16,063 nt of DNA from Elusimicrobia bacterium RIFCSPLOWO2_12_FULL_59_9 (GCA_001800185.1 MGUX01000018.1:1-16063); one strand, 5' to 3'; shown: positions 1-5,602, counted from the stretch's first letter. The notes: generated by a model not told the origin, from the sequence alone. Made by a program: numbers and translations.

Positions 1-63
1 GAAGAAATTCCAAAAGGGGCTAAGTTTGTCAACACATCTGTGGCTTCAAATGTTTCATTTTGA
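1..63 (+). CDS. possible C-terminal end of an unidentified protein
   Basis: Frame 1 is open from the first base and ends at TGA (61-63), giving 20 residues (EEIPKGAKFVNTSVASNVSF). Codons are AT-richer than in the rest of the window. An inverted repeat (GAACTGGA at 62-69, TCCAGTTC at 112-119) follows at once and could mark the end of a transcript. The piece is too short to name a family and could be chance. Confidence 0.25.
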   Translation, partial: EEIPKGAKFVNTSVASNVSF

Positions 64-119
64 ACTGGACAGCACAGTTATATAAGAAGGAGCGGAGACG
101 ACATTCGCGTCTCCAGTTC
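62..119. repeat. nested inverted repeat (hairpin)
   Basis: GAACTGGA (62-69) pairs with TCCAGTTC (112-119), and inside it GGAGACG (94-100) pairs with CGTCTCC (108-114). No T-run follows, so it is not a classic intrinsic terminator. It lies between the possible gene end at 63 and the tRNA-Asp fragment at 148. Confidence 0.5.
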
Positions 120-147
120 CATCTTTTGGCCCGACTGGCTCAGAAAC

Positions 148-167
148 TGGCGGGGTTGACGGGATTT
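148..167 (-). pseudogene. tRNA-Asp 3' fragment (acceptor, half T-arm, CCA)
   Basis: On the minus strand this carries T-loop bases AAAT, the 3' strand of the T-stem, acceptor CAACCCC, discriminator G and an encoded CCA, identical to the intact tRNA-Asp at 375-453. The match stops inside the T-loop, where the 126-bp repeat begins at 168. The rest of this tRNA body is missing here; a matching 5' portion is found at 632-687, beyond the intact tRNA. Confidence 0.8.
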
Positions 168-293
168 CTTTCAGGCCTGCTGTGCGTATATAAGGAAAGG
201 CCCGAAAGCCTGGGCGCTCACGAACTCGCGCCCGCGCCAAAGCTCGCTTGCAGTTCCCAAGCCTGCGCCGCAGGCTTGACTGCTCGCAGGCGC
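168..293. repeat. 126-bp palindromic repeat, copy 1 (in tRNA-Asp T-loop)
   Basis: This is a direct repeat of 506-631, with the same length and about eight differences by eye, most of them in the first hairpin. It contains two hairpins. Arms 168-178 and 198-208 pair with one A/C mismatch. The second is AAGCCTGCG/CGCAGGCTT around a single central base. It is flanked by tRNA-Asp T-loop sequence on the left (ending ATTT at 167) and T-stem/variable-loop sequence on the right (CCCGCGG from 294). No coding potential is recognisable. Its length is a multiple of three. Confidence 0.85.
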
Positions 294-294
294 C

Positions 295-317
295 CCGCGG
301 TCTGGGAGAGACCGCGG
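295..317. repeat. hairpin made of a tRNA-Asp segment and its inverted copy
   Basis: CCGCGGTCT (295-303) is followed after GGGAG by its perfect reverse complement AGACCGCGG (309-317). The left arm is tRNA-Asp sequence in minus orientation and continues the broken copy. The right arm is the same tRNA segment in plus orientation. Confidence 0.8.
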
Positions 318-336
318 AACAAACCAGCAACTCCCA

Positions 337-374
337 TTTAGCGGAACACCCCCATAAAGGGGGTGTTCACTAAA
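337..374 (-). terminator. strong hairpin just downstream of tRNA-Asp
   Basis: GAACACCCCC (344-353) pairs perfectly with GGGGGTGTTC (359-368) over an ATAAA loop, and the stem extends with TTTAG (337-341)/CTAAA (370-374). It begins one base past the encoded CCA of the intact tRNA. On the minus strand no U-run follows, so it may act as a processing or stability hairpin rather than a classic terminator. Confidence 0.5.
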
Positions 375-453
375 TGGCGGGGTTGACGGGATTTGAACCC
401 GCGGTCTTCGCCTTGACAGGGCGACGTGTTGGACCAGGCTACACCACAACCCC
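375..453 (-). tRNA. tRNA-Asp (anticodon GTC)
   Basis: The minus strand folds as a complete cloverleaf: acceptor GGGGTTG/CAACCCC, D-stem GTGT/ACAC, anticodon stem TCGCC/GGCGA with loop CTGTCAA (anticodon GTC), variable AGACC, T-stem GCGGG/CCCGT with loop TTCAAAT, discriminator G (an Asp identity base) and encoded CCA (375-377). The body is 76 nt plus CCA. It sits between two broken copies of itself, each carrying the 126-bp repeat, so it is probably the working Asp tRNA of the locus. Confidence 0.95.
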
Positions 454-483
454 GCTAAATCTGAACCTGCGCGTTTGGGGTTC

Positions 484-505
484 AAATCCCGATAAGACGG
501 GATTT
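484..505. repeat. hairpin at the inner edge of repeat copy 2
   Basis: AAATCCCG (484-491) and CGGGATTT (498-505) are perfect reverse complements around ATAAGA. The right arm is the minus-strand tRNA-Asp T-arm that borders repeat copy 2. The left arm, with the preceding GGGTTC, is the same T-arm in plus orientation. It mirrors the hairpin at 295-317 on the other side of the intact tRNA. Confidence 0.8.
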
Positions 506-631
506 CTTTCGGGCCCGCTGTGGATGTTTAAGGAAGGGCCCGAAAGCCTGGGCGCTCACGAACTCGCGCCAGCGCCAAAGCTCGCTTGCAGTTCCCAAGC
601 CTGCGCCGCAGGCTTGACTGCTCGCAGGCGC
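506..631. repeat. 126-bp palindromic repeat, copy 2 (in tRNA-Asp T-loop)
   Basis: Direct repeat of 168-293. The first hairpin is perfect here: arms 506-516 and 536-546 pair over 11 bp. Relative to copy 1, the base pair T178-A198 is C516-G536, a double change that keeps the pair, and the A173/C203 mismatch is G511-C541. The remaining ~80 bp differ at only one position. Right flank: tRNA-Asp CCCGCGG from 632. Confidence 0.85.
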
Positions 632-687
632 CCCGCGGTCTTCGCCTTGACAGGGCGACGTGTTAGACCAGGCTACACCACAACCCC
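632..687 (-). pseudogene. tRNA-Asp 5' fragment (acceptor to T-stem)
   Basis: The minus strand from 687 to 632 reads the tRNA-Asp acceptor 5' strand, D-arm, anticodon arm (GTC), variable loop and T-stem 5' strand. It differs from the intact gene at one D-loop base (T instead of C on the minus strand). At the T-loop it runs into repeat copy 2. No complete 3' half follows nearby; the matching 3' half lies at 148-167. Whether any transcript could be spliced or trimmed is unknown. Confidence 0.8.
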
Positions 688-815
688 GCTAAATCTGTTC
701 GTCCGCGTTGACGAATTTGCGCAGGCAAGGCGTCTAATCCGGCAAAGCTTTGCGGACGGCGATAGGATACCAAATTGCGCCTTGGGCAATCTAGCAAAGG
801 GCGGGTGGGGGCGTT
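688..815. other. intergenic stretch upstream of the tRNA-Asp locus
   Basis: No gene is recognisable. It shares GCTAAATCTG after the tRNA 5' end with the flank at 454-463, suggesting that the duplicated unit included some upstream sequence. GTCCGC/GCGGAC arms enclose about 45 bases. A tRNA promoter is expected here but I see no convincing -35/-10 pair. Confidence 0.4.
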
Positions 816-1259
816 TTAGGGAGCGGCGGTGGAAGATTTGATTTTATCCAGGAGCGCTTGCTTTTCAGTTTCGCTTAGAGATTGATCGAACCAGGGGTAG
901 AGGACGCTTTCCTCTTTTTGGTTGTGCTCCGCCAAAACGTCCCCAAGCCTTTCCTGGATGGGTTTTATTTCGATGTCGCCGTTTTCCACCCGGAGATACA
1001 ATCTCTCCAAGAGCACCTTGATTTCCCGGTGCTCCATGCGCATCACGGCGGTGGGGCCCGAGTCCCGATTCCCGGTTTTTTCCTCAAAAACCGGGAAAAG
1101 TATTTCCTCTTCCCAGGCGATGTGCCTTTCCAGGCCGTTCTTATACGCCGAAAACAACTCCCTGGCCTTCACGCTCTGAACGTCGACGCCGCCAAACTCC
1201 GCGAAGATGCCGTCAAGCCTGGCGTGATCTTGGCGCATAAATTCCATAATGCTGTTCAT
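816..1259 (-). CDS. hemerythrin-like HHE cation-binding protein
   Basis: A 147-residue all-helical protein of the hemerythrin (HHE) family, which bind a di-iron centre and are tied to oxygen, nitric-oxide or iron sensing and to stress responses. Visible ligands are H12 (RQDH), the H46-xxx-E50 pair in HIAWEEEILFP, H77 (RMEHREI) and H112-xxx-E116 followed by ESVLYPWF. The order and spacing match the four-helix bundle. The start is supported by an AGGGGGG Shine-Dalgarno shortly before ATG. No signal peptide or fused signalling domain is present, so it should be a free cytoplasmic protein. It stands alone, divergent from the gene at 1494. The exact substrate cannot be told from sequence. Confidence 0.9.
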   Translation of the reverse strand: MNSIMEFMRQDHARLDGIFAEFGGVDVQSVKARELFSAYKNGLERHIAWEEEILFPVFEEKTGNRDSGPTAVMRMEHREIKVLLERLYLRVENGDIEIKPIQERLGDVLAEHNQKEESVLYPWFDQSLSETEKQALLDKIKSSTAAP

Positions 1260-1493
1260 TTGCGGCCCCCCTAGTTCCCTGCCGGGTATTAAACCCTTTC
1301 TGTTCAGCGGCGATTCGCCGGAGCGGATTGACTATAGGATAGCGAATTGCGGCCCAAAAGAACATGGCGCGGCGCATGTTATTGGGCGGCGGCAAAAAAA
1401 CTTGACCGCCGTCCTTTTCATTGCGGTTCATTTTATGTTAGCCTTTTTTCATCCGCCGCATAGGCGGTTTAATCGTCACAAGGAGGCACAACC
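1260..1493. other. divergent intergenic region with upstream hairpin
   Basis: Separates the minus-strand hemerythrin gene from the plus-strand gene at 1494. CCGCC (1453-1457) pairs with GGCGG (1463-1467), followed by TTT, just ahead of the Shine-Dalgarno AGGAGG at 1481-1486. This hairpin could affect translation or early termination of the downstream gene. The A/T-rich part around 1430-1450 probably holds its promoter, but I cannot fix a clean -35/-10 pair. Confidence 0.35.
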
Positions 1494-1811
1494 ATGCAGG
1501 TATTCGTTAAGTTTGAGGTCTTCAACACCATTACCGACCGGCAGCAGATTCTGGAGCTGCGCCAACTGATGGGCACGCAGCTTCGCAATATCGAGATATC
1601 GAAGAAGCTGAAAGTCGGCAACATCTTCGCCGACGCCCGCGGCGGCTTCCTGCTTTTGGACGTGCAGTCCACCGAGGAAGTGTTCCAGTTGCTCGGCTCC
1701 GTGATTATCGACCATTGCCATGTGGAGACGCATCCGGTGATCACCTTCCAGCAACTTGGGGATTTCTTCAAAAAGGACGCAGTGGCAGAAACCATCCTCG
1801 CCAGCAACTAA
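1494..1811 (+). CDS. small protein, muconolactone isomerase / dimeric alpha-beta barrel-like
   Basis: 105 residues with an excellent AGGAGG Shine-Dalgarno seven bases before ATG. The pattern (N-terminal strand VFVKFEVF, helix, KLKVGNIF, GGFLLLDVQSTEEVFQLL, then HCHVETHPVITFQQL) resembles small ferredoxin-like dimeric barrels of the muconolactone delta-isomerase superfamily, in which two chains make one barrel. Members include isomerases, monooxygenases and many proteins of unknown role, so no reaction is assigned. It is a single-gene unit: its own leader lies upstream and a strong intrinsic terminator at 1833-1867 closes it. No secretion signal is seen. Confidence 0.75.
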   Translation: MQVFVKFEVFNTITDRQQILELRQLMGTQLRNIEISKKLKVGNIFADARGGFLLLDVQSTEEVFQLLGSVIIDHCHVETHPVITFQQLGDFFKKDAVAETILASN

Positions 1812-1832
1812 GCTCGCTTCACGCCACGCTTC

Positions 1833-1867
1833 AAAAAAAACCCTCCTGACGAAGGAGGGTTTTTTTG
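1833..1867 (+). terminator. intrinsic terminator after the 1494 gene
   Basis: CCCTCCT (1841-1847) pairs with AGGAGGG (1853-1859), loop GACGA, followed by T7 (1860-1866) and preceded by A8. The A-run makes it potentially bidirectional, so it could also stop minus-strand reading from the tRNA-Val locus. Confidence 0.9.
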
Positions 1868-1899
1868 TGTCCTGATTTTGACTCGGGTGGGTAATAGGC

Positions 1900-2019
1900 T
1901 GGGCCGTGAGGGATTCGAACCCCCGGCATCCTGCGTGTAAAGCAGGCGCTCTACGTCACGCACCACTGGTGCTTCCTTCGTCCCTGAGCACTGCGAAGGG
2001 GCCGCTGCGTTAACGGTTC
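1900..2019 (-). pseudogene. tRNA-Val pseudogene interrupted in the D-loop
   Basis: The 3' part (1900-1954: discriminator A, acceptor, T-arm, anticodon arm with TAC) matches the intact tRNA-Val at 2069-2140 with one change. After the D-loop GTA the match breaks for 48 nt (1955-2002) and resumes at 2003-2019 with a worn D-arm and acceptor (CCGTTA retained, GGG changed to GAA, D-stem GCTC changed). The span is exactly 72 + 48 nt. The acceptor and D-stems can no longer pair fully, so it is probably dead. Confidence 0.75.
1955..2002. repeat. 48-nt palindromic insert in tRNA-Val D-loop
   Basis: Two adjacent hairpins: GCACC/GGTGC (1960-1972, 3-nt loop) and CCTTCG (1975-1980)/CGAAGG (1994-1999, 13-nt loop). 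It lies between the two halves of a tRNA-Val D-loop. No second copy is seen in this window. Its length is a multiple of three. Confidence 0.65.
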
Positions 2020-2068
2020 TTTTCGTTTTTCTGCAACTCTCGACCTCTCCGCTGTCGAGAAATCAGCG

Positions 2069-2140
2069 TGGGCCGTGAGGGATTCGAACCCCCGACATCC
2101 TGCGTGTAAAGCAGGCGCTCTACCGCTGAGCTAACGGCCC
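2069..2140 (-). tRNA. tRNA-Val (anticodon TAC)
   Basis: Complete 72-nt cloverleaf on the minus strand: acceptor GGGCCGT/ACGGCCC, D-arm GCTC/GAGC, anticodon stem CCTGC/GCAGG with loop TTTACAC (TAC), T-stem GGGGG/CCCTC with loop TTCGAAT, discriminator A (2069). CCA is not encoded, unlike the Asp gene. It lies 22 bp past the ABA4-like gene, so it could be co-transcribed with that operon or read from the -10 box at 2150-2155. Confidence 0.95.
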
Positions 2141-2149
2141 GAAAGATTT

Positions 2150-2155
2150 ATTCTA
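2150..2155 (-). promoter_or_regulatory. possible -10 box for tRNA-Val
   Basis: TAGAAT on the minus strand ends nine bases before the tRNA-Val 5' end, preceded by TG. No good -35 element is visible, so this is tentative. Confidence 0.35.
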
Positions 2156-2162
2156 CAATACT

Positions 2163-2603
2163 TTATAAGTCCGCCTTGGCGGGGCGGACGGCGAAAATCC
2201 AAACAGTCCGCAGGAGGATGTACGTCAGAAATCCCATGGGGCCCAAAAGAAAAGTCAGGACAAGGCAGGGGATCAAAAAAGCATGCGGGATCGCGCGCTT
2301 CTGGGAATCCTGGAGTTCCCAAGTCCCGATGATGAGATCAAAAGCCAGGTAGTGCACCCACCCCGCCAGCAAGATTCCGGGCGTCTGAAAAGTTCTGGAC
2401 ACCCCCGCCAAGCTTGAAAAATCTCCGGCGGAATCCCTCCAGAAGATCAAGATTAGGAAGGTGTAAACGATAGCCAAAAGGATTGACGGGATATAGCCGC
2501 CGTTTATTTTTTGGGTCCATTTCCAGTTGGGGGCGAAAATCAACAAGAGCCATGCCGGAACAATGCCCACTACGCAAATACTAAAAAGCCGCTCCAGACC
2601 CAT
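2163..2603 (-). CDS. ABA4-like family (DUF4281) membrane protein
   Basis: 146 residues with about four membrane segments (roughly 6-24, 37-56, 76-96, 106-134). The third and fourth carry the family signature WVHYLAFDLIIGTWELQD and HAFLIPCLVLTFLLGPMGFL. ABA4 in plants is needed for neoxanthin synthesis; bacterial members have no settled function and no carotenoid genes are visible here. The start has AGGAG six to seven bases upstream, and the TAG stop of the preceding gene overlaps that site, so the pair is translationally close. It is the last protein gene of the operon that starts at 4716, followed by tRNA-Val. Confidence 0.8.
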   Translation of the reverse strand: MGLERLFSICVVGIVPAWLLLIFAPNWKWTQKINGGYIPSILLAIVYTFLILIFWRDSAGDFSSLAGVSRTFQTPGILLAGWVHYLAFDLIIGTWELQDSQKRAIPHAFLIPCLVLTFLLGPMGFLTYILLRTVWIFAVRPAKADL

Positions 2604-2612
2604 TTTTTTCTC

Positions 2613-3257
2613 CTAGAAACCCGGTCTGAATTGGGGCCGGGTTTTTCGGATCCAAACCTCGGTCGCCGACAAGCAGATTACCCAAGCTAAAAGTAAAGTG
2701 ATCCAAAAAAGGTCTCTATCCGGGACCAGTTGGAGAGGATAAAGCAGCCCGTCCAGGACGCGGTTTCCCGCCACTCCAAGTCCAATCGAAAAGCAGCGCA
2801 TCATCCATTCCCGGTGCTGCGGAATCTGCTTACGGCGCACGTGATAAAATGCTCTCAGCAGAGAATAGAGGAAGAGCCCGGCCCCGGCCGCGACCACGAT
2901 TCTCTCCGGGAAACCCCCAAAAGGAATGAGCATTCCCAGCATAAAGCCGGAGGCGCCCATCAAAAGCGCGGCGATGACGACCAAGCGGCCCAGGATGCGG
3001 TGGATGCGTATATAACGGGCTCTCACTGAGGGCTGGAACTGGACTAAAGCCGCGAGGATAAAAAATCCGCCCAAGAGGATGTGGACATGCTCAAGGATCG
3101 GATGCTCCTTGTAGCGTGGAAGCTGCTCCGAAAACCACTCCGGGCCGGGAGGAATCGCCATGCCCTTCGGCGGAGTCACCTGGAAAAGGTGGACCAAGAC
3201 GGCCACAATCCCGACCACGCTTAGAAAACCGACGGAGATTTGAATAAATTTTTTCAC
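2613..3257 (-). CDS. DUF2306-type polytopic membrane protein
   Basis: 214 residues starting at GTG (3257), four bases after the stop of the Gre-like gene; a longer open frame upstream is only the shadow of that gene. About six hydrophobic segments are visible, the first at residues 5-25. Two conserved-looking motifs, RIHRILGR after the second helix and QHREWMMR before the fifth, match the DUF2306 family of predicted inner-membrane proteins of unknown function. The start lacks a clear Shine-Dalgarno, consistent with translational coupling to the gene upstream. The paired histidine-arginine motifs on loops could bind an anionic group or haem, but that is inference. Confidence 0.75.
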   Translation of the reverse strand: MKKFIQISVGFLSVVGIVAVLVHLFQVTPPKGMAIPPGPEWFSEQLPRYKEHPILEHVHILLGGFFILAALVQFQPSVRARYIRIHRILGRLVVIAALLMGASGFMLGMLIPFGGFPERIVVAAGAGLFLYSLLRAFYHVRRKQIPQHREWMMRCFSIGLGVAGNRVLDGLLYPLQLVPDRDLFWITLLLAWVICLSATEVWIRKTRPQFRPGF

Positions 3258-3261
3258 GCGG

Positions 3262-3765
3262 TCAATCCCGCGGGTAGCGGATGGAAAGGATTTCGAGAAC
3301 CGCGTCGCCCGCTTCGCGCTTCCACACGACCTTGTCTCCCGCGCGCGCGCCCATGAGAGCGCTCGCGATGGGCGAGGTCCAGCCGACCTTGCCTTCCGCC
3401 GCGTCGGCCTCATCCAAACCCACGATGGAAAAGGCGAGCAAGGCGCCCTCGCCGTCCCTGGCCTCGACCGACGCGCCGAAATGGACGGCATCGGCGGGCT
3501 GCGTGGCGGGGTCCACGAGGATGGCGCTCTCCAGGCGGCTTTGAAAGTAGAGCAGGTCCCGCTCCGCCTGCTGAAATTGCCGGGAACCGAGGGGGTCGTT
3601 TCGCTTGCCCGCCAGAGAGGCGCGCCGCGCGGCAAGCTCATCGGCCTTTTGCCGCAGTTGCGCCAAGCCTTTTGCGGTGACGTAGTTGGGCTCCGCGCTT
3701 TGAGGCCGGTCGAGCAGGTCTCCGGCGTCGTGGGCGTCGTCTTCGTTGATAAAGGCCTGGCTCAT
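3262..3765 (-). CDS. GreA/GreB-family elongation factor-like protein
   Basis: 167 residues. The N-terminus MSQAFINEDD and NYVTAKGLAQL resemble GreB-type proteins. Residues ~35-85 form a charged helical (coiled-coil) part, and the C-terminal half (VHFGASVEARDGEGALLAFSIVGLDEAD ... GWTSPIASALMGARAGDKVVWKREAGDAVLEILSI) is the FKBP-like GreA/GreB domain. Gre factors reach through the secondary channel of RNA polymerase and rescue backtracked complexes. The usual acidic tip (D-xx-EN-E-Y) is replaced by a segment with DPLGSRQFQQAERD, so cleavage stimulation may be altered. No Shine-Dalgarno is evident. It is the second gene of its operon, 18 bp after the spherulin-like gene. Confidence 0.85.
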   Translation of the reverse strand: MSQAFINEDDAHDAGDLLDRPQSAEPNYVTAKGLAQLRQKADELAARRASLAGKRNDPLGSRQFQQAERDLLYFQSRLESAILVDPATQPADAVHFGASVEARDGEGALLAFSIVGLDEADAAEGKVGWTSPIASALMGARAGDKVVWKREAGDAVLEILSIRYPRD

Positions 3766-3783
3766 GGGGAATGCGGGGAAAGA

Positions 3784-4716
3784 CTACGGCGCGCTGGTCT
3801 GACCGGCGCTTACGGAATTGCAGGCGGCGATGTAGGCGGCCATGGCCTGAAAATAAGCAGGCAGGGAATCCCATGGATTTCTGTCCCGGCCGCCGTCGTC
3901 GGTCACGTAGACCCAGCCGATCCCGCGCCCGGCCGCCGCATCCACGATGGCTTTGGCCTCATTCTCATGCGACACGGCGTAGGCGAGCAGACAATGGCGG
4001 GAGGGATCCTCACCGTCCAAGCCGCCCAAGAATTCCTCCGCGCCCTTGGAATTTTCAAAAATGCAGACGCTCCCTTTTTCGCCGACCGGATAGCGGTTGT
4101 CGCGCTCATAGGTCCCGGGATTGTAGACCACGACGGCTTCTTGCGCCGCTTTTGCGGATTTTTTCCGCCGTATGGACCGGTGCGTTTTTTGGATATGCTC
4201 GAAAAGATCATCGTAATACGTCGAGGCGGCGGCGGGCGTTTCATCGATAAAAATTCCGTCCACCCGGTAGCGCCCGTACCAAAGCTCCACGTCTTTTTTA
4301 ACGGCTTCTATCGGCCGCCGCTCATAGCTTGTGTGGACGTAGCCGATCACCCGGCCGCCCGCTGAGCGCAGGGAATTGATCGCCTCGGTATAGTTGGGGT
4401 CGATTTGCTCCCCCGGACCGTTGTAGGGATTGGCGATGGCGATAAGATCCGTTTTTAAGGCGCGCCGCGCGGCTTTCTCCAACCCCGGCCATCGGCCCAT
4501 GCCGGGATAGATGTAGGCGGGGACGATAATGCCCATGGCCGCGTTCGAATTGCCCGGAGGGCACGCCTCTTTAAAGGAGGGGTTTCTTAAATCTGGAATT
4601 TTTGGCGGGCCGTCGGCCGCCGAGACGGCGGCTCCCATCATTAGGCAGCAGGCCAGGGGGCGGGAAAGCCGGCGTCCGGTCAAAAGAGCTCCATGAAAAC
4701 AGATTTTTATCGGCAT
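3784..4716 (-). CDS. secreted spherulation-specific family 4 (spherulin-4-like) protein
   Basis: 310 residues. The N-terminal ~35 residues look like a signal peptide (basic start, hydrophobic LACCLMMGAAVSA, cleavage near VSA-AD); a Cys in LAC could alternatively be lipidated. The mature part shows IIVPAYIYP, IAIANPYNGPG, GRVIGYVHTSYERR, VDGIFIDETP and a late GIGWVYVTDDG, the hallmarks of the spherulin-4 family. These have a TIM-barrel-like fold related to glycoside hydrolases, with D/E in the FIDE motif as likely active-site residues. The substrate is unknown. A promoter (TTGCAA-17-TATAAC) at 4750-4778 gives a leader of about 27 nt; no strong Shine-Dalgarno is seen. First gene of the operon. 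Confidence 0.85.
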   Translation of the reverse strand: MPIKICFHGALLTGRRLSRPLACCLMMGAAVSAADGPPKIPDLRNPSFKEACPPGNSNAAMGIIVPAYIYPGMGRWPGLEKAARRALKTDLIAIANPYNGPGEQIDPNYTEAINSLRSAGGRVIGYVHTSYERRPIEAVKKDVELWYGRYRVDGIFIDETPAAASTYYDDLFEHIQKTHRSIRRKKSAKAAQEAVVVYNPGTYERDNRYPVGEKGSVCIFENSKGAEEFLGGLDGEDPSRHCLLAYAVSHENEAKAIVDAAAGRGIGWVYVTDDGGRDRNPWDSLPAYFQAMAAYIAACNSVSAGQTSAP

Positions 4717-4749
4717 CGCGCGAAGTTCAACCTATTGCTTGGACTCTAT

Positions 4750-4778
4750 GTTATAGCCCCGGTTCCCAAATTTTGCAA
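4750..4778 (-). promoter_or_regulatory. sigma70-type promoter of the spherulin-gre-DUF2306-ABA4 operon
   Basis: On the minus strand TTGCAA (4773-4778), 17-bp spacer, TATAAC (4750-4755). The start site would fall near 4743, about 27 nt before the ATG at 4716. Confidence 0.7.
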
Positions 4779-4856
4779 GGCGTCGAGCGCCAAGGCGCTG
4801 GATAATTCAACAGGACGTGGGGGCCGGGGCGAACGGGTGAGTTCGGAAAATTCGGG

Positions 4857-5456
4857 TCAGTTCTCCGTCCGTTCCAGATAGACCTTGACGTAGGAGACGT
4901 CCCGGTAATTGAAGCCGTCGTCTTCGGTGCGCTTTTGCACCTCGTAGCTGAGGCGGTAGTTTTTGGACAGCTTGACGCGGCCGAACCAGCCGGTCGTGTA
5001 GGAGGCGACCACCTCGTCGCCGATGAAAATCTCCCGGCTTTGCTTGTCAACGCGAAGCTGGGGAAAGCGGAAAAGGACGCTGCGCGAGCTGTGAATGGAG
5101 CCGCCGCGGGGGCGGCTGATTCGGCGCCGCATATAGAATTTCGCTCCCACGCGATCTTCCGTGTCGTTGAGGACCAACTCAACGTCCTTTGCGGTATAGA
5201 TATTTAAATTACCGGGGAGCTCGTCCGGCCCGACCGCCTGGGCCCACTGCTTGGCGGATGGAATTTCATCCCAGGCCGGCGGGTTTTTCTCCCGGCCCGC
5301 GGGCTCGGAGTCCTGGCCTTGAACTCGCATCGTCAGAATAAACGCCTGGACTGGATCGCCATTGTCCCAGTCAACCTTCGGGGCCGCCGGCTCCGAAGCC
5401 GACAAGGCCAAGGCGGCGGACAATAACAGCGCGCAAGCGGCGACAAAATTTCTCAT
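4857..5456 (-). CDS. secreted protein of unknown function
   Basis: 199 residues with a clear signal peptide: MRNF, a hydrophobic stretch and cleavage after LSASE-type sequence around residue 20. The mature protein is mostly polar with many beta-type segments (NIYTAKDVELVLNDTED, KFYMRRRISRP, SVLFRFPQLRVDK, VASYTTGWFGRVKLSKNYRLSYEV) and ends VSYVKVYLERTEN, suggesting a small beta-rich periplasmic or exported domain. I do not recognise the family. The start is well supported by GGAGG eight bases upstream. It has its own transcription unit, since a promoter for the next gene lies between its end and 4716. It diverges from yceH. Confidence 0.75.
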   Translation of the reverse strand: MRNFVAACALLLSAALALSASEPAAPKVDWDNGDPVQAFILTMRVQGQDSEPAGREKNPPAWDEIPSAKQWAQAVGPDELPGNLNIYTAKDVELVLNDTEDRVGAKFYMRRRISRPRGGSIHSSRSVLFRFPQLRVDKQSREIFIGDEVVASYTTGWFGRVKLSKNYRLSYEVQKRTEDDGFNYRDVSYVKVYLERTEN

Positions 5457-5567
5457 TTCTTCCTCCGTTGACGGTCCCCTCAGGGGCCGCGCAATGTATC
5501 GCCTTATATTCTACTCTGGTTTTGGGGCGCCGCTCTGGGCCCAAAGACCTAATGAGGATTGGGTCTA

Positions 5568-5596
5568 TTGCCGCCGGATTTTGACCTTGCTAGAAT
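5568..5596 (+). promoter_or_regulatory. promoter of yceH, abutting its start codon
   Basis: TTGCCG (5568-5573), 17-bp spacer, TAGAAT (5591-5596). The ATG begins at 5603, six bases after the -10, so the message would be leaderless or nearly so, which fits the absence of a Shine-Dalgarno. Confidence 0.7.
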
Positions 5597-5602
5597 ATAG
5601 GC

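Noticed and set aside
148..687. Integrated element with att sites at tRNA-Asp
   Set aside because: The bracketed segment is under 500 bp with no integrase, and the break lies in the T-loop of both copies; it does not look like a genomic island or prophage.
171..841. Open reading frames of 90-155 codons across the tRNA-Asp locus on both strands
   Set aside because: They run through tRNA sequence and the palindromic repeats, have no family features, and are explained by GC-rich RNA genes.
3258..3641. A 342-codon reading of the DUF2306 gene starting upstream
   Set aside because: The extra N-terminus lies within the Gre-like gene in another frame and is not protein-like; the GTG at 3257 fits the gene junction.
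4785..4798. AGCGCC/GGCGCT palindrome as a fourth copy of the in-frame repeat or a terminator
   Set aside because: It shares only the GCGCC/GGCGC core with the repeat and has no U-run, so neither call can be supported.
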